Shown: one piece after another, positions 9,728 to 18,102 of the stretch
How positions within the stretch are numbered: position 1 is the stretch's first letter
Layout: every line of letters begins with the position of its first letter
Origin: Pseudomonas sp. GR 6-02
GTDB taxonomy: Bacteria > Pseudomonadota > Gammaproteobacteria > Pseudomonadales > Pseudomonadaceae
Assembly (NCBI RefSeq): GCF_001655615.1
Contig: NZ_CP011567.1
Span: forward strand, 6,436,346 to 6,500,345
Length of the DNA: 64,000 nucleotides
Direction: 5' to 3'
Program-made: the position numbers and the translations under genes
Notes under the pieces: model-generated
The model's database searches: none
Told to the model about the DNA's origin: nothing
The model's input: only the letters and a program-made list of their open reading frames with translations

Positions 9728-9764
9728 AGATCAAAAGATCGCAGCCTGCGATTTTTTGATCTTC
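9726..9764. terminator. Bidirectional terminator between DUF3301 and the COG0523 gene
   Basis: Near-perfect palindrome: arms GAAGATCAAAAGATCGCAG and CTGCGATTTTTTGATCTTC. It overlaps both gene ends (stops at 9727 and 9763). It belongs to the same AAAGATCGCAGCC repeat family seen elsewhere in the window. Confidence 0.85.
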
Positions 9765-10728
9765 AAACCGACCGGCAATCGGCCAGATCTCTTTGCAGCG
9801 ACTCAACATCCTGCACTTCACTGAAAATCAGCTCGATGCGCGAATCCCTTCGCCATTCGCTGGGTTGCCAATCCAGTAACGAGTTATTCAGCGCGTTGGC
9901 CGACACCCAACCCTCTACGCTGTGGATAACCAGCTTCGCCCGCAACCATTCAAGGCTCTCAAGCCACTTTCCGACAAGCACGGCATCGAATGTCTGACTC
10001 GGATGCCAGCGCCAGCCGACGCTCCAGCCACCCTCTTGCGCCTGACTCAAGCAAATCGGCTGCGCAGGGTCAGTCCAGATGGCCGGCATCTGTGCCAGCC
10101 CCTTGGGCACGATGAAGTTATCCACACCCGCGACAGCCTGAGCCTTGAGGCCCGGTAACTCGCTCAGCGGCAAGACAGCTTGCTGCGTCCAGTACAAAGG
10201 ACGCGACGGCAACTGTGCGACAACTCGCTGGCGATCACTGTCGTCGAGGCTTTCTGCCTTGTTCAGCAACAGCAACCCGGCACTGTCCAACGCTTGCAGT
10301 TGCGCCGCTGGCAGCGGTTTTCCAGCCGCGAGCGCCTGGGCGTCCAGCACCAGCACGCAAGGCTGCACCGCCAGGACGCCTTGCCACGGCGCCTCGCTCA
10401 ATTGCCTGAGCAACTGCGCCGGATGCCCCAGCCCGGAGGGCTCGATGAACAGTCGATCCGGTCGTGCCTTGCGCAGCAGCCGCCCGAGGCCGACCTGAAA
10501 CGGCGCACCATTGACGCAACACAAACACCCCCCGGCCACTTCCCCCAGTGCGATACCATCGACGTCCTGGGTCAGCAGCGCAGCATCCAGGCCGATCTGG
10601 CCGAACTCGTTGATCAGCACCGCCCAGCGCTCACCGGCCGGCCGCTGCGCCAGCAGGTGCTTGATCAGGCTGGTCTTGCCGGCACCCAGCGGGCCGGCGA
10701 TGACGTGGGTGGGAATGTTCTGCAACAT
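9763..10728 (-). CDS. COG0523 (CobW-like) G3E GTPase, putative metallochaperone
   Basis: 321 residues from ATG 10728 (MLQNIPTHVIAGPLGAGKTS); the frame stays open further upstream, but the Walker A must lie near the N-terminus. Walker A is GPLGAGKTS (residues 12-20), the metal-binding GGCLCC motif is at 66-71, and NKAE replaces the usual NKxD. The C-terminal CobW_C part is short. COG0523 proteins bind Zn or Co and deliver metal to client enzymes under GTP control. This one differs from ZigA (11767-12975), so two paralogues flank the zinc-starvation island. The 27-bp gap to the divergent gene at 10756 shows no Zur-type palindrome. Client and metal are not known. Confidence 0.87.
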   Translation of the reverse strand: MLQNIPTHVIAGPLGAGKTSLIKHLLAQRPAGERWAVLINEFGQIGLDAALLTQDVDGIALGEVAGGCLCCVNGAPFQVGLGRLLRKARPDRLFIEPSGLGHPAQLLRQLSEAPWQGVLAVQPCVLVLDAQALAAGKPLPAAQLQALDSAGLLLLNKAESLDDSDRQRVVAQLPSRPLYWTQQAVLPLSELPGLKAQAVAGVDNFIVPKGLAQMPAIWTDPAQPICLSQAQEGGWSVGWRWHPSQTFDAVLVGKWLESLEWLRAKLVIHSVEGWVSANALNNSLLDWQPSEWRRDSRIELIFSEVQDVESLQRDLADCRSV

Positions 10729-10755
10729 GGTCGAAGTTTTCTGAGGAGGTAAAGG

Positions 10756-11112
10756 ATGCGGTTGATGGGATGGTCGTTGCTTCTGGCGCTCATGTCGGGT
10801 GAAGCGCTGGCCCAGGCCTGCGTGGTACATAGTACGGCTGAGCGGCTGGACGTGAAGGTCTGCCAGCAGAACCGCAACATCCCGGAAAAACTGTTCGCCG
10901 ACGGCTTCTGCCAGCCGAATCTGGCCGGGCAGAAAGTCGAGGTGCAGTACGTCGACCAATGCCCCGCCGGCGCGTTCGGGGTATGCAGCAACGCTCAAGT
11001 CGCCAATATGCCTTACCGGCAGGATATTCACTATTACGGCGTGGCCACCGATGCGGCGTATCTGAAGCCGTTTTGCGAAGCCCAGAGCCAGGGAACCTGG
11101 CTCAAACCTTGA
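10756..11112 (+). CDS. Small secreted cysteine-containing protein, unknown function
   Basis: 118 residues beginning with a signal peptide (MRLMGWSLLLALMSGEALAQA, cleavage near residue 20). The mature part has five cysteines (ACVVHS, VCQQN, FCQPN, QCPAG, VCSN) plus one in FCEAQ, an arrangement that suggests disulphides. An excellent AGGAGG lies 6 bases before ATG 10756. I do not recognise the family. Its start is only 27 bp from the divergent COG0523 gene, so the promoters overlap or lie inside the neighbouring coding region. The setting hints at a periplasmic role in metal handling, which is inference only. Confidence 0.7.
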   Translation: MRLMGWSLLLALMSGEALAQACVVHSTAERLDVKVCQQNRNIPEKLFADGFCQPNLAGQKVEVQYVDQCPAGAFGVCSNAQVANMPYRQDIHYYGVATDAAYLKPFCEAQSQGTWLKP

Positions 11113-11116
11113 GCTG

Positions 11117-11767
11117 TCAGCCCAGCCAGTCGAGGGTCAGGATCAAACGACGCTCGCCCGGTGCCGGCTGCGGCGAACGGTGAACCAGACCGAAACCTTC
11201 GTTGCCGTGCCACTTCTCTCCTTTAAGCAGCGCCACTTCGCCGCTGGAGATACGCTGGATCAGCGAATCATCCTGGGGTTCGGCGTCAGGCTCGCCTAAT
11301 CGGCGGCGATCCATCGCCCCTTCTTTCAGCCACTGGCTGCCGATCCCGGCGTATGTGGTGATCAACCGCACCGGCACATGATCGACATGGAAACGCGGGC
11401 ACATGGCTTTGTCCAGAACCCGCAGGCGCAGGCCGACGCGTTGGGCGCCCAACAGGCAGGCGAACGCGCTGACCAACCAGGAAACGTCGGCGATAAAGCC
11501 TTCGTAGCCTTCAAGATCGCTGAAGCCTGAGGCTAAACCGTGGAGATTGGGTTCGGCGTCATCACTGGCCATTTCAAGGGAAAGCGACTCGGCCAGCGGC
11601 TGGTTCAGGGACAACAGCAAGCGACCGAAATCGGCAATATGCGCCGGCAGTTGGCGTTGCCAAAGGGCGAGGTTCACACCGTCGTCCAGAATCCCGGTCA
11701 GCACCTTTGGCGTTTCACCTTGAACCTGAGCAATGAGCGGTCGCCGCTTCAGACTGGGCGCCAGCAT
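11117..11767 (-). CDS. DUF1826 protein of the zinc-starvation cluster
   Basis: 216 residues from ATG 11767, which overlaps the zigA stop as TGATG, so translation is coupled. Motifs: PRFHVDHVPVRLITTYAGIGSQWL in the middle and GEVALLKGEKWHGNEG near the C-terminus, recalling a His-containing beta-barrel (cupin- or dioxygenase-like: HVDH and the later KWHGN and VHR could bind metal). DUF1826 is repeatedly found next to COG0523 genes under Zur control. Its biochemical activity is not established. The longer frame upstream would overlap zigA by 54 bases and is less likely. Confidence 0.85.
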   Translation of the reverse strand: MLAPSLKRRPLIAQVQGETPKVLTGILDDGVNLALWQRQLPAHIADFGRLLLSLNQPLAESLSLEMASDDAEPNLHGLASGFSDLEGYEGFIADVSWLVSAFACLLGAQRVGLRLRVLDKAMCPRFHVDHVPVRLITTYAGIGSQWLKEGAMDRRRLGEPDAEPQDDSLIQRISSGEVALLKGEKWHGNEGFGLVHRSPQPAPGERRLILTLDWLG

Positions 11768-12975
11768 CAGGCAGCCGCCTCTTCGTGCCAGAGACCGAAC
11801 GGATCGGGCAACAGCCGCCACCCCTCGACGCCCAAGACCATTTCATCATCCGTCAGCAGGCAGTTATCAAGTTCGGCGGTGAGTTGTGCAAAGTCGATGT
11901 TCTGACCGATAAACACCAGTTCCTGCCGGCAATCGCCGGTGGCGGCCGTCCAGTTCTCCATGATCCCGGCGGTGCTTTCTTCGTCTTGCGGCCACTGGTT
12001 TTTCGGCACGAAACGCCACCAGCGCCCGGCAAACCCGTAACGCATCAAGCCGCCGGCCTGGGACCAGCTGCCGGCATCCATGTGTTTGCTGGCCAGCCAG
12101 AAAAAGCCCTTGGAACGCAGCAGTTTGCCGTTCACCCACGGGCGATCGATGAAGCTGAAAAAACGCTGCGGATGAAACGGTCGCCGCGCCCGATAAGCCG
12201 TGGAGGCAATACCGTACTCCTCGGTTTCCGGCACGTGTTCACCGCGCAATTCCTGTAACCATCCTGGTGCCTGAGCGGCCTTCTCGAAGTCGAAACGCCC
12301 AGTGTTGAGGATTTTCTTGAGCGGCACTTCACCCATGACCATCGGAATGATCTCGGCCTGGGCATTGAGCCGTTCGAGGATCGCGATCAGCTCCTGGCGT
12401 TCGCGGCTGCTGATCAAATCGATCTTGCTGATCAGGATCACGTCGGCGAATTCGATCTGCTCGATCAACAGGTCAGTGATCGAGCGCTCGTCCTCCTCGC
12501 CCAGGGTTTCACCACGGGAAGCGAGGCTTTCGGCGGCTTGGTAGTCGAGCAGGAAGTTCATGCCGTCGACCACGGTGACCATGGTGTCGAGCCGCGCAAT
12601 GTCGGCCAGGCTCTGCCCTTCTTCATCGCGAAAGGTGAAGGTTTCCGCCACGGGCAGCGGCTCGGAAATGCCGGTGGACTCGATCAGCAGATAATCGAAA
12701 CGACCGTCCCTGGCGAGTTTGCTGACTTCTTCGAGCAGGTCTTCGCGCAACGTACAGCAAATGCAACCGTTGCTCATTTCCACGAGTTTTTCTTCGGCAC
12801 GGTTCAGGCTGACATCGCGTTGAACTTCACTGCCATCGATGTTGATTTCGCTCATGTCGTTGACGATCACCGCGACCCGCAGATTATCGCGATTACGTAG
12901 TACGTAATTCAGCAGTGTACTTTTTCCGGCGCCGAGAAAGCCCGACAGGACGGTCACGGGGAGACGATTGGGCAT
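11767..12975 (-). CDS. zigA: ZigA/YciC-type COG0523 zinc metallochaperone GTPase
   Basis: 402 residues; G3E GTPase that binds zinc and is thought to allocate it to essential enzymes in starvation. Walker [10 protein letters not shown] (residues 12-20), the CICC zinc site (71-74), STGISEP, and SKID in place of NKxD are all visible. The C-terminal CobW_C domain is full ([28 protein letters not shown]). This long form with [20 protein letters not shown] is the Zur-regulated ZigA/YciC subgroup. A perfect Zur-type palindrome (13024-13038) lies 49 bases upstream of the start. It forms an operon with DUF1826. Confidence 0.93.
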   Translation of the reverse strand: MPNRLPVTVLSGFLGAGKSTLLNYVLRNRDNLRVAVIVNDMSEINIDGSEVQRDVSLNRAEEKLVEMSNGCICCTLREDLLEEVSKLARDGRFDYLLIESTGISEPLPVAETFTFRDEEGQSLADIARLDTMVTVVDGMNFLLDYQAAESLASRGETLGEEDERSITDLLIEQIEFADVILISKIDLISSRERQELIAILERLNAQAEIIPMVMGEVPLKKILNTGRFDFEKAAQAPGWLQELRGEHVPETEEYGIASTAYRARRPFHPQRFFSFIDRPWVNGKLLRSKGFFWLASKHMDAGSWSQAGGLMRYGFAGRWWRFVPKNQWPQDEESTAGIMENWTAATGDCRQELVFIGQNIDFAQLTAELDNCLLTDDEMVLGVEGWRLLPDPFGLWHEEAAA

Positions 12976-13023
12976 CAGGTATTCCTCACAGGGATGCCCG
13001 GTCGCAATGTCGGGCTTAATTTA

Positions 13024-13038
13024 TGTTATAGTATAACA
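13024..13038. promoter_or_regulatory. Zur box between zigA and the divergent secreted-protein gene
   Basis: TGTTATAGTATAACA is a perfect 7-1-7 palindrome matching the gamma-proteobacterial Zur consensus TGTTATANTATAACA. Zur with zinc bound would repress zigA-DUF1826 (start 12975) and perhaps the gene at 13119. Confidence 0.92.
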
Positions 13039-13118
13039 ACACAAACAAGCCACTCCCCCTCTTGCCCACAACGACAAAGGGCACGATGCTTTAACCCGTC
13101 CGCCCCTTGAGAAATGCC

Positions 13119-13496
13119 ATGGGAAACGCTCTGAGATTCTCGCTGTTGAGCCTTTCGCTGCTGATTGCGGTCGATGCCTGGGGACAGATCCCAAGCCTGG
13201 CCAAATGCACCCGTAGCGCCAATCTGCTGGCCTGCGTGGATGCCGACGGCAATGCCTACAGCGTTAACACCGTCGGTAGCACGATCTACTTGCGCGGCTT
13301 TGAAGTGGCCGGCAAACGCCATTGGGCGCAAACCAACAGCCGCTACGGGCAACTGACGTTCTTTACCGGCCTCGCATCCGATGGCGAAGCCTGGGTCGGT
13401 TACAACCGCCGGGTTGGCTGGACAACCATCAATCGGTTCTCCAGTTCCGGGGGCAGCAGCGCGAAGTTCACCTGTAGCCGGATGACCGGTTGCTAG
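13119..13496 (+). CDS. Small secreted protein, unknown function, Zur-linked
   Basis: 125 residues from ATG 13119 (a TTG at 13107 is in frame but would spoil the signal peptide). The signal peptide is MGNALRFSLLSLSLLIAVDAWG. The mature part has four cysteines (AKCTRS, LACVD, FTCSR, TGC) and reads like a small beta protein (GNAYSVNTVGSTIYLRGFEV, SDGEAWVGYNRRVGWTTINR). I do not recognise the family. The Zur box lies 81 bases upstream, so induction under zinc starvation is plausible. Its stop overlaps that of the convergent amidase by four bases (CTAG). Confidence 0.72.
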   Translation: MGNALRFSLLSLSLLIAVDAWGQIPSLAKCTRSANLLACVDADGNAYSVNTVGSTIYLRGFEVAGKRHWAQTNSRYGQLTFFTGLASDGEAWVGYNRRVGWTTINRFSSSGGSSAKFTCSRMTGC

Positions 13497-14701
13497 GCCT
13501 GTGCCTTTTTCTGCTCCTGCTGCCAGGCGATATAGCTGTTCATTGGGGGATTCTTCTGGAAGTAACGCTGCAAGCCTTCGAATAAACCATCCGCCACGGC
13601 CTGCTGATGCCGCGCCGTCACCAGTCGCTGGCTGTCGCGGGCGTTCGAGATGAAGCCGGTTTCCACCAGAATCGACGGCACATCCGGCGACTTCAACACC
13701 GCAAATCCCGCCTGCTCCACACGCTTCTGATGCAGCGTGGTAATGCCCGCCAGGCTGCCGAGCACCGTGTTGCCCAACTGCAAACTGGCGGCGATGGTGG
13801 CGTTCATCGACATGTCGAGAATCACCCCGGCGAGCATCGGATCCTTGTCCTTGAGATTGAGCAGGCTGGTGGCGCCCAACAGGTCCGCGCCGTTCTCCCG
13901 TTGCGCCATGAAGCGCGCCGTGGCCGAGGTCGCACCGCCTTCGGACAGGCAGTACACCGACGCACCTGAAGCGGTGAGGCGCGGCGCGGCGTCCGCATGG
14001 ACCGAGATGAACATGTCGGCCTTGTGCTTGCGGGCGATCTCCACGCGCTTGCGCAGTGGGACGAAGAAGTCATCGTTACGCACCAGTTTCACGTCGAAGC
14101 CCTTTTCACGCTTCAGCCTCTTGGCCAACAGCTGGGCGATCGATAGCACCACGTCTTTCTCCCGCTCACCTTTGGCGCCGACCGCGCCCGGGTCTTTGCC
14201 GCCGTGACCAGGGTCGACCACCACAATGATGTCGCGCTTGGGATGAGCCTTGTCGATGATGGGCTCACGTTTTTCCGACGGCGCCGCCGCGATCTGTAGC
14301 GGAGCAATGGCCTTCAGATCGAGCACCAATCGGTGCCCCTGCCCATCCTGTGGTGGCAACAGGAAGCTGTTGAGCTGCACCGGACCGCTGAGGTCGAGGA
14401 CGATCCGCGTATCGCCCTGACCGAAATGCCCGGAACGGATCGCGCGAATCACCGAGTTGTCGAGCGCCAGCTGACTGAAGTCGCCACTGAAGTTGGCGCC
14501 ACTCAGATCGATGATCAGCCGCTCCGGAGCACTCAGGGAAAAAGTTTTGTACTGCACCGGCCCGCTCAGATCGAACACCAGTCGCAGCTTGTCGTCCGAA
14601 CGCCACAGTCGTGCATTGCGAATTTGCGTGGCCGACACACCAAAAGGTAACGCAAAGGCCGCGCTGGCCAGAATCAGGTTGAGCAAGTGACGTCTGTGCA
14701 T
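13493..14701 (-). CDS. Zinc-dependent N-acetylmuramoyl-L-alanine amidase (AMIN + Amidase_3)
   Basis: 402 residues. After a signal peptide (cleavage near VSA, residue 24) comes an AMIN septum-targeting domain (about 26-130, FDLSGPVQYKTFSLSAPERLIIDLSGANF), then an Amidase_3 catalytic domain. Zinc ligands and active site are visible: DPGHGG (His166), a Glu in GEREKD (about 179-181), SVHADA (His235) and VETGFISN (Glu346). It cuts the peptide from MurNAc during cell separation. It is a paralogue of AmiC/AmiB without LysM domains. It is divergent from folE2, and the Zur box at 14742-14756 is 41 bases before its start, so it is probably an extra amidase made when zinc is scarce. Confidence 0.92.
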   Translation of the reverse strand: MHRRHLLNLILASAAFALPFGVSATQIRNARLWRSDDKLRLVFDLSGPVQYKTFSLSAPERLIIDLSGANFSGDFSQLALDNSVIRAIRSGHFGQGDTRIVLDLSGPVQLNSFLLPPQDGQGHRLVLDLKAIAPLQIAAAPSEKREPIIDKAHPKRDIIVVVDPGHGGKDPGAVGAKGEREKDVVLSIAQLLAKRLKREKGFDVKLVRNDDFFVPLRKRVEIARKHKADMFISVHADAAPRLTASGASVYCLSEGGATSATARFMAQRENGADLLGATSLLNLKDKDPMLAGVILDMSMNATIAASLQLGNTVLGSLAGITTLHQKRVEQAGFAVLKSPDVPSILVETGFISNARDSQRLVTARHQQAVADGLFEGLQRYFQKNPPMNSYIAWQQEQKKAQA

Positions 14702-14741
14702 GATGAAAGCTCGTTCACGAAAAAGGCATCGTCGATTTGAT

Positions 14742-14756
14742 TGTTATAATATAACA
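14742..14756. promoter_or_regulatory. Zur box between the amidase gene and the folE2 operon
   Basis: TGTTATAATATAACA, a perfect 7-1-7 palindrome of the Zur consensus. It is 31 bases before the chosen folE2 start and 41 before the divergent amidase start, so one site can repress both transcripts. Confidence 0.93.
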
Positions 14757-14787
14757 TGCCAAATCAACTCCCACGATGGACCTGCTC

Positions 14788-15684
14788 ATGAATGCGCTGA
14801 CTCTGCCGGATATCGCCGCGCAGGCCTCACGCCAAGCCCTGCCACTCGATTGGGTGGGCATGTGCGGCATTGCTCTTCCTGTTTTATTCGATGGCCAGCG
14901 ACTGAGTGCAAAAGCCGACGCTGGCGTTAGCCTCGACGATGGAGAGGCGCGTGGCATCCATATGTCGCGGCTGTACCTAGCGCTGGAAATGCTTGAGCAG
15001 GAAAACCTTTCACCCGCGTTGTTGCGGCGAGTCTTGCTGAGTTTTCTCGAGACTCATGAAGGACTTTCCCACAACGCTTACCTAAAAATTCACACCGAAC
15101 TTCTGCTCAAAAGACCCGCGCTCGTCAGTCCGTTGTCCGGCTGGAAAACCTATCCGGTGAGCATCGAAGCGAGTCTGAAAAACGCGATGTTCCACGTGGA
15201 ACTAAAAATCGACGTGCCTTATTCCTCAACCTGTCCATGCTCAGCAGCCCTTTCGAGGCAGCTGATTCAGCAGCAATTCGTTGATGACTTCGCCAATCAA
15301 CCATTGCAACACGCAGACGTTCTGGCTTGGCTCGGTTCCACGAAAGGCATCGTCGCGACGCCGCATAGCCAACGCAGTAATGCGCAATTGCAGCTGCGTC
15401 TGGATGACTATCTGGATGACCTGCCGTTGATCGCCGCGATCAACGACGCGGAAGCCGCTCTCGGCACTGCTGTGCAAACCGCCGTGAAACGCGCCGACGA
15501 ACAAGCTTTCGCCCTCGCCAACGGTCAGAACCTGATGTTCTGCGAAGACGCCGCGCGACGCTTGAACCTGGCATTGAAACGCTCCCCAGGCATCAACGCC
15601 TTTCACGTGCGAGTCGTCCACGCTGAAAGCCTTCACGCCCATGATGCCGTCGCCGAAAGCCGCTGGAACTGGGAGGCCGCATGA
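14788..15684 (+). CDS. folE2: GTP cyclohydrolase FolE2 (GCYH-IB)
   Basis: 298 residues from ATG 14788 (MNALTLPDIAAQ); an ATG at 14776 would add MDLL. Converts GTP to 7,8-dihydroneopterin triphosphate, the first step of folate and queuosine synthesis. FolE2 is the metal-flexible isozyme that replaces zinc-dependent FolE when zinc is short. Family marks: GMCGIALPV at the N-terminus, SSTCPCSAALSRQL (the catalytic Cys region), TPHSQRS and MFCEDAARRL. First gene of a seven-gene plus-strand operon behind a Zur box; its stop overlaps the next start (ATGA). An exact parS site lies inside the gene at 15189-15202. Confidence 0.96.
   Translation: MNALTLPDIAAQASRQALPLDWVGMCGIALPVLFDGQRLSAKADAGVSLDDGEARGIHMSRLYLALEMLEQENLSPALLRRVLLSFLETHEGLSHNAYLKIHTELLLKRPALVSPLSGWKTYPVSIEASLKNAMFHVELKIDVPYSSTCPCSAALSRQLIQQQFVDDFANQPLQHADVLAWLGSTKGIVATPHSQRSNAQLQLRLDDYLDDLPLIAAINDAEAALGTAVQTAVKRADEQAFALANGQNLMFCEDAARRLNLALKRSPGINAFHVRVVHAESLHAHDAVAESRWNWEAA
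15188..15203. other. parS centromere site inside folE2
   Basis: TGTTCCACGTGGAACT contains the exact 14-bp palindrome GTTCCACGTGGAAC, the Pseudomonas ParB-binding parS core. It falls in the folE2 reading frame (residues NAMFHVELK). Confidence 0.88.
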
Positions 15685-16349
15685 TTCGATGCCAAGCCTT
15701 GCGCTGGGGCGCACCCGGTCAGCCGCTCACTCCAGCAGTTGATTTCGAACTGCCCAAGGGGAGTCTGACCGCCGTCATCGGCGCCAACGGGTCGGGCAAA
15801 AGCAGCCTGCTGAAAGTCATCGCCGGCCTGCAAAAGCCACTGGCCGGCAACGTCGTCATTGATGTTCCACGAAAGGGCGGCCTTTCGTTCCTGCCTCAGC
15901 AACAACACTTGGACCGGCAGTTCCCCATCAGCCTGCAAGAGTTGGTGGCCGCAGGTTTCTGGGGCAGCAAGCAAACTCCGGAAATTCGCAGCCAGCGACT
16001 CAAGGCTGCACTGGAAGACTGGTGCCTGAGCGGTCTGGAACATCGCCCGTTAATGGCCCTCTCCGGAGGCGAATTGCAACGTGCCCTACTCGCCCGACTG
16101 AGCCTTGCCGAAGCGCCCTTGCTGCTGCTCGACGAACCCCACGCCGCGCTCGACGAACTCGGCCAGGCGCTGCTCTGGAAACACCTCCACGCCTGGCATG
16201 CAGACGGTCGAACCCTGGTCGTGGTGTGTCATGACTTGGCCGCCGTGCGCCAACAGATTCCACAAGCGCTACTGATCAAAAGCAGCGGCTGCGTCCTCGG
16301 TCCCAGTACCGAGCTGATTCGCCAACAACCTCAGACGCAGGTGGCTTGA
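15681..16349 (+). CDS. Metal ABC transporter, ATP-binding subunit
   Basis: 222 residues; drives import of a divalent metal, by context zinc. Walker A GANGSGKSS (residues 34-42), the Q loop FLPQQQHLDRQF, signature LSGGELQRALLARL and Walker B LLLLDEPHAALD are intact, and a switch His lies in VVCHDLAAV. The sequence belongs to the Zn/Mn/Fe-chelate uptake class (ZnuC/MntB-like). The start overlaps the folE2 stop and the stop overlaps the permease start (TGATG), so synthesis is tightly coupled. Confidence 0.9.
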   Translation: MIRCQALRWGAPGQPLTPAVDFELPKGSLTAVIGANGSGKSSLLKVIAGLQKPLAGNVVIDVPRKGGLSFLPQQQHLDRQFPISLQELVAAGFWGSKQTPEIRSQRLKAALEDWCLSGLEHRPLMALSGGELQRALLARLSLAEAPLLLLDEPHAALDELGQALLWKHLHAWHADGRTLVVVCHDLAAVRQQIPQALLIKSSGCVLGPSTELIRQQPQTQVA

Positions 16350-17215
16350 TGATCGCCGCTGCTCACCTTTGGCAACCGTTTCACGAATTCGTATTCATGC
16401 GTCGGGCACTGCTGGGTGGCCTTGTTCTGGCCTGCAGCACGGCGCCGCTTGGGGTGTTTCTGATTCTGCGGCGAATGAGTCTGATCGGCGATGCAGTGGC
16501 TCACGGCATCTTGCCCGGCGCCGCATTGGGCTTCTGGTACGCAGGCTTGAGCCTGCCCGCGCTGACCATTGGCGGCCTCGGTGCCGGCCTGAGCATGGCC
16601 GGACTGGCCGCCTGGATTACCCGCCGCACCGGCTTGCGGGAGGACGCGAGCCTGGCCGCGATTTACCCGATATCGCTGGCCAGCGGCGTGCTGATCCTCG
16701 GCATCGCCGGCAAGCGGCTGGACCTGTTGCACCTGTTATTCGGTTCGGCGCTGGCGGTCGATGGCCCGACCTTGACCGGCATGCTCTGGGTCTCGGGCTT
16801 CAGCCTGCTCGCCATGGCCCTGATCTACAAACCACTGTTGCTGGACACCCTCGACCCGCTCTTTCTGCAAACCGTCAGCCGTCTCGGGCCGCTGGCTCAC
16901 GGGGTATTTCTGACGTTGGTGGTGCTGAACCTGGTGATCGGTTTCCAGGCTATCGGCGCGCTGATGGTGGTCGGTTTGATGATGCTGCCGGCCGCCGCTT
17001 CTCGCTTCTGGAGTCGTCGTTTGCCGGTGCTGATCATCATCGCCGCGTTGCTCGGCAGCCTCTCGGTCTGGCTCGGATTGTTGCTGTCGTTCTACTACTC
17101 GCTGCCCAGCGGCCCGGCAATCGTGCTGGTGGCTGGCGGTGTGTATCTGCTGTCCGTGGTGTTCGGTCCGGTACACGGTTTGCTGCGCCGCCCGCCTTTG
17201 CTCACATCCCAATGA
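16349..17215 (+). CDS. Metal ABC transporter, permease subunit
   Basis: 288 residues with about eight membrane helices, ABC-3 family (ZnuB/MntC-like). Family marks: FMRRALLGGLVLACSTAPLGVFLILRRMSLIGDAVAHGILPGAALGF at the N-terminus (the coupling region around MSLIGDAVAHG) and IGALMVVGLMMLPAAASRFW near the C-terminus. The start is ATG 16349 overlapping the ATPase stop. It works in the inner membrane with the flanking ATPase and binding protein. Confidence 0.9.
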   Translation: MIAAAHLWQPFHEFVFMRRALLGGLVLACSTAPLGVFLILRRMSLIGDAVAHGILPGAALGFWYAGLSLPALTIGGLGAGLSMAGLAAWITRRTGLREDASLAAIYPISLASGVLILGIAGKRLDLLHLLFGSALAVDGPTLTGMLWVSGFSLLAMALIYKPLLLDTLDPLFLQTVSRLGPLAHGVFLTLVVLNLVIGFQAIGALMVVGLMMLPAAASRFWSRRLPVLIIIAALLGSLSVWLGLLLSFYYSLPSGPAIVLVAGGVYLLSVVFGPVHGLLRRPPLLTSQ

Positions 17216-17226
17216 GGTGTAACCCG

Positions 17227-18102
17227 ATGCGCGCTTTACTCGTGCTGTTCAGTCTGATGCTGTCGATGTCGCTGTCTGCCGCGGAAAAACTCCAGGTGGT
17301 CACCAGCTTCAGCATCCTCGCCGACATGACCCATCAGGTTGGCGGCGACCATATTCAGATCACCAACATGGTCGGTCCGGACGCCGATGCCCACACCTAT
17401 GAACCGACGCCGGACGATGCAAAGGCACTGCTCAACACCAAACTGATCATCAAGAACGGGCTGGGTTTCGAGCCATGGCTGGACCGCCTGGTGACCAGCA
17501 CCGAAACCAAAGCCCCGGTCATCAACGCCAGCCACGGTGTCATTCCGCGCTCGCTGGATGAAGACGGCGAAACCATCCCGGACCCGCACGCCTGGCACAA
17601 CCTGGCGAACACCGAGTTGTACATCAGCAACATCACCAAAGCGCTGATCGCCGCCGACCCTGCAAACAAAGCCGACTACGAACACAACAGCCAGGCCTAT
17701 CTGAAAAAGATCTACGCCTTGCTCGCCGAGGCTAAAGCCAAGCTCGGTTCGCTGCCGCCGGGTAATCGCAAAATCGTCACCTCCCATGATGCCTTCGGCT
17801 ATCTCGGTCAGGCTTACGGCATCAACTTCATGGCGCCGCAAGGCCTGTCCACCGAACGCGAACCTTCGGCCGCCGACGTCGCTGCGCTGATCACACAGAT
17901 CCGTCAGGCCAAGGTCAAAGCGGTGTTCATGGAAAACATCAAGGACACGCGCCTGCTCAAGCAAATCGCTGATGAAAGCGGCGCGCATATCGGTGGCACG
18001 TTGTACTCCGATGCCCTCGCTGCAACTGGCCCGGCCAGCACCTTCACCGGGCTGTTCGAATACAACCTCAACACCTTGTACGAGGCATTGAGCAAGCCAT
18101 GA
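17227..18102 (+). CDS. Metal ABC transporter, periplasmic substrate-binding protein
   Basis: 291 residues from ATG 17227, 7 bases after GAGGTG, with a signal peptide MRALLVLFSLMLSMSLSAAE. It is a cluster A-I (cluster 9) binding protein. The metal ligands expected in the family are visible: His in DAHTYEPTPDD, His in PDPHAWHNL, Glu/His region GLSTEREPSAAD, and a late Asp in LYSDALA. It has no long His-rich loop as in E. coli ZnuA, so it looks more like AztC or the Mn-type proteins. Zur control argues for zinc. It ends overlapping the gamma-carbonic anhydrase start (ATGA). Confidence 0.88.
   Translation: MRALLVLFSLMLSMSLSAAEKLQVVTSFSILADMTHQVGGDHIQITNMVGPDADAHTYEPTPDDAKALLNTKLIIKNGLGFEPWLDRLVTSTETKAPVINASHGVIPRSLDEDGETIPDPHAWHNLANTELYISNITKALIAADPANKADYEHNSQAYLKKIYALLAEAKAKLGSLPPGNRKIVTSHDAFGYLGQAYGINFMAPQGLSTEREPSAADVAALITQIRQAKVKAVFMENIKDTRLLKQIADESGAHIGGTLYSDALAATGPASTFTGLFEYNLNTLYEALSKP

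Noticed and set aside
16369..17211. Upstream extension of the binding-protein frame through the permease gene
   Set aside because: The signal peptide at ATG 17227 with a good ribosome site marks the true start; the extension overlaps the permease entirely.
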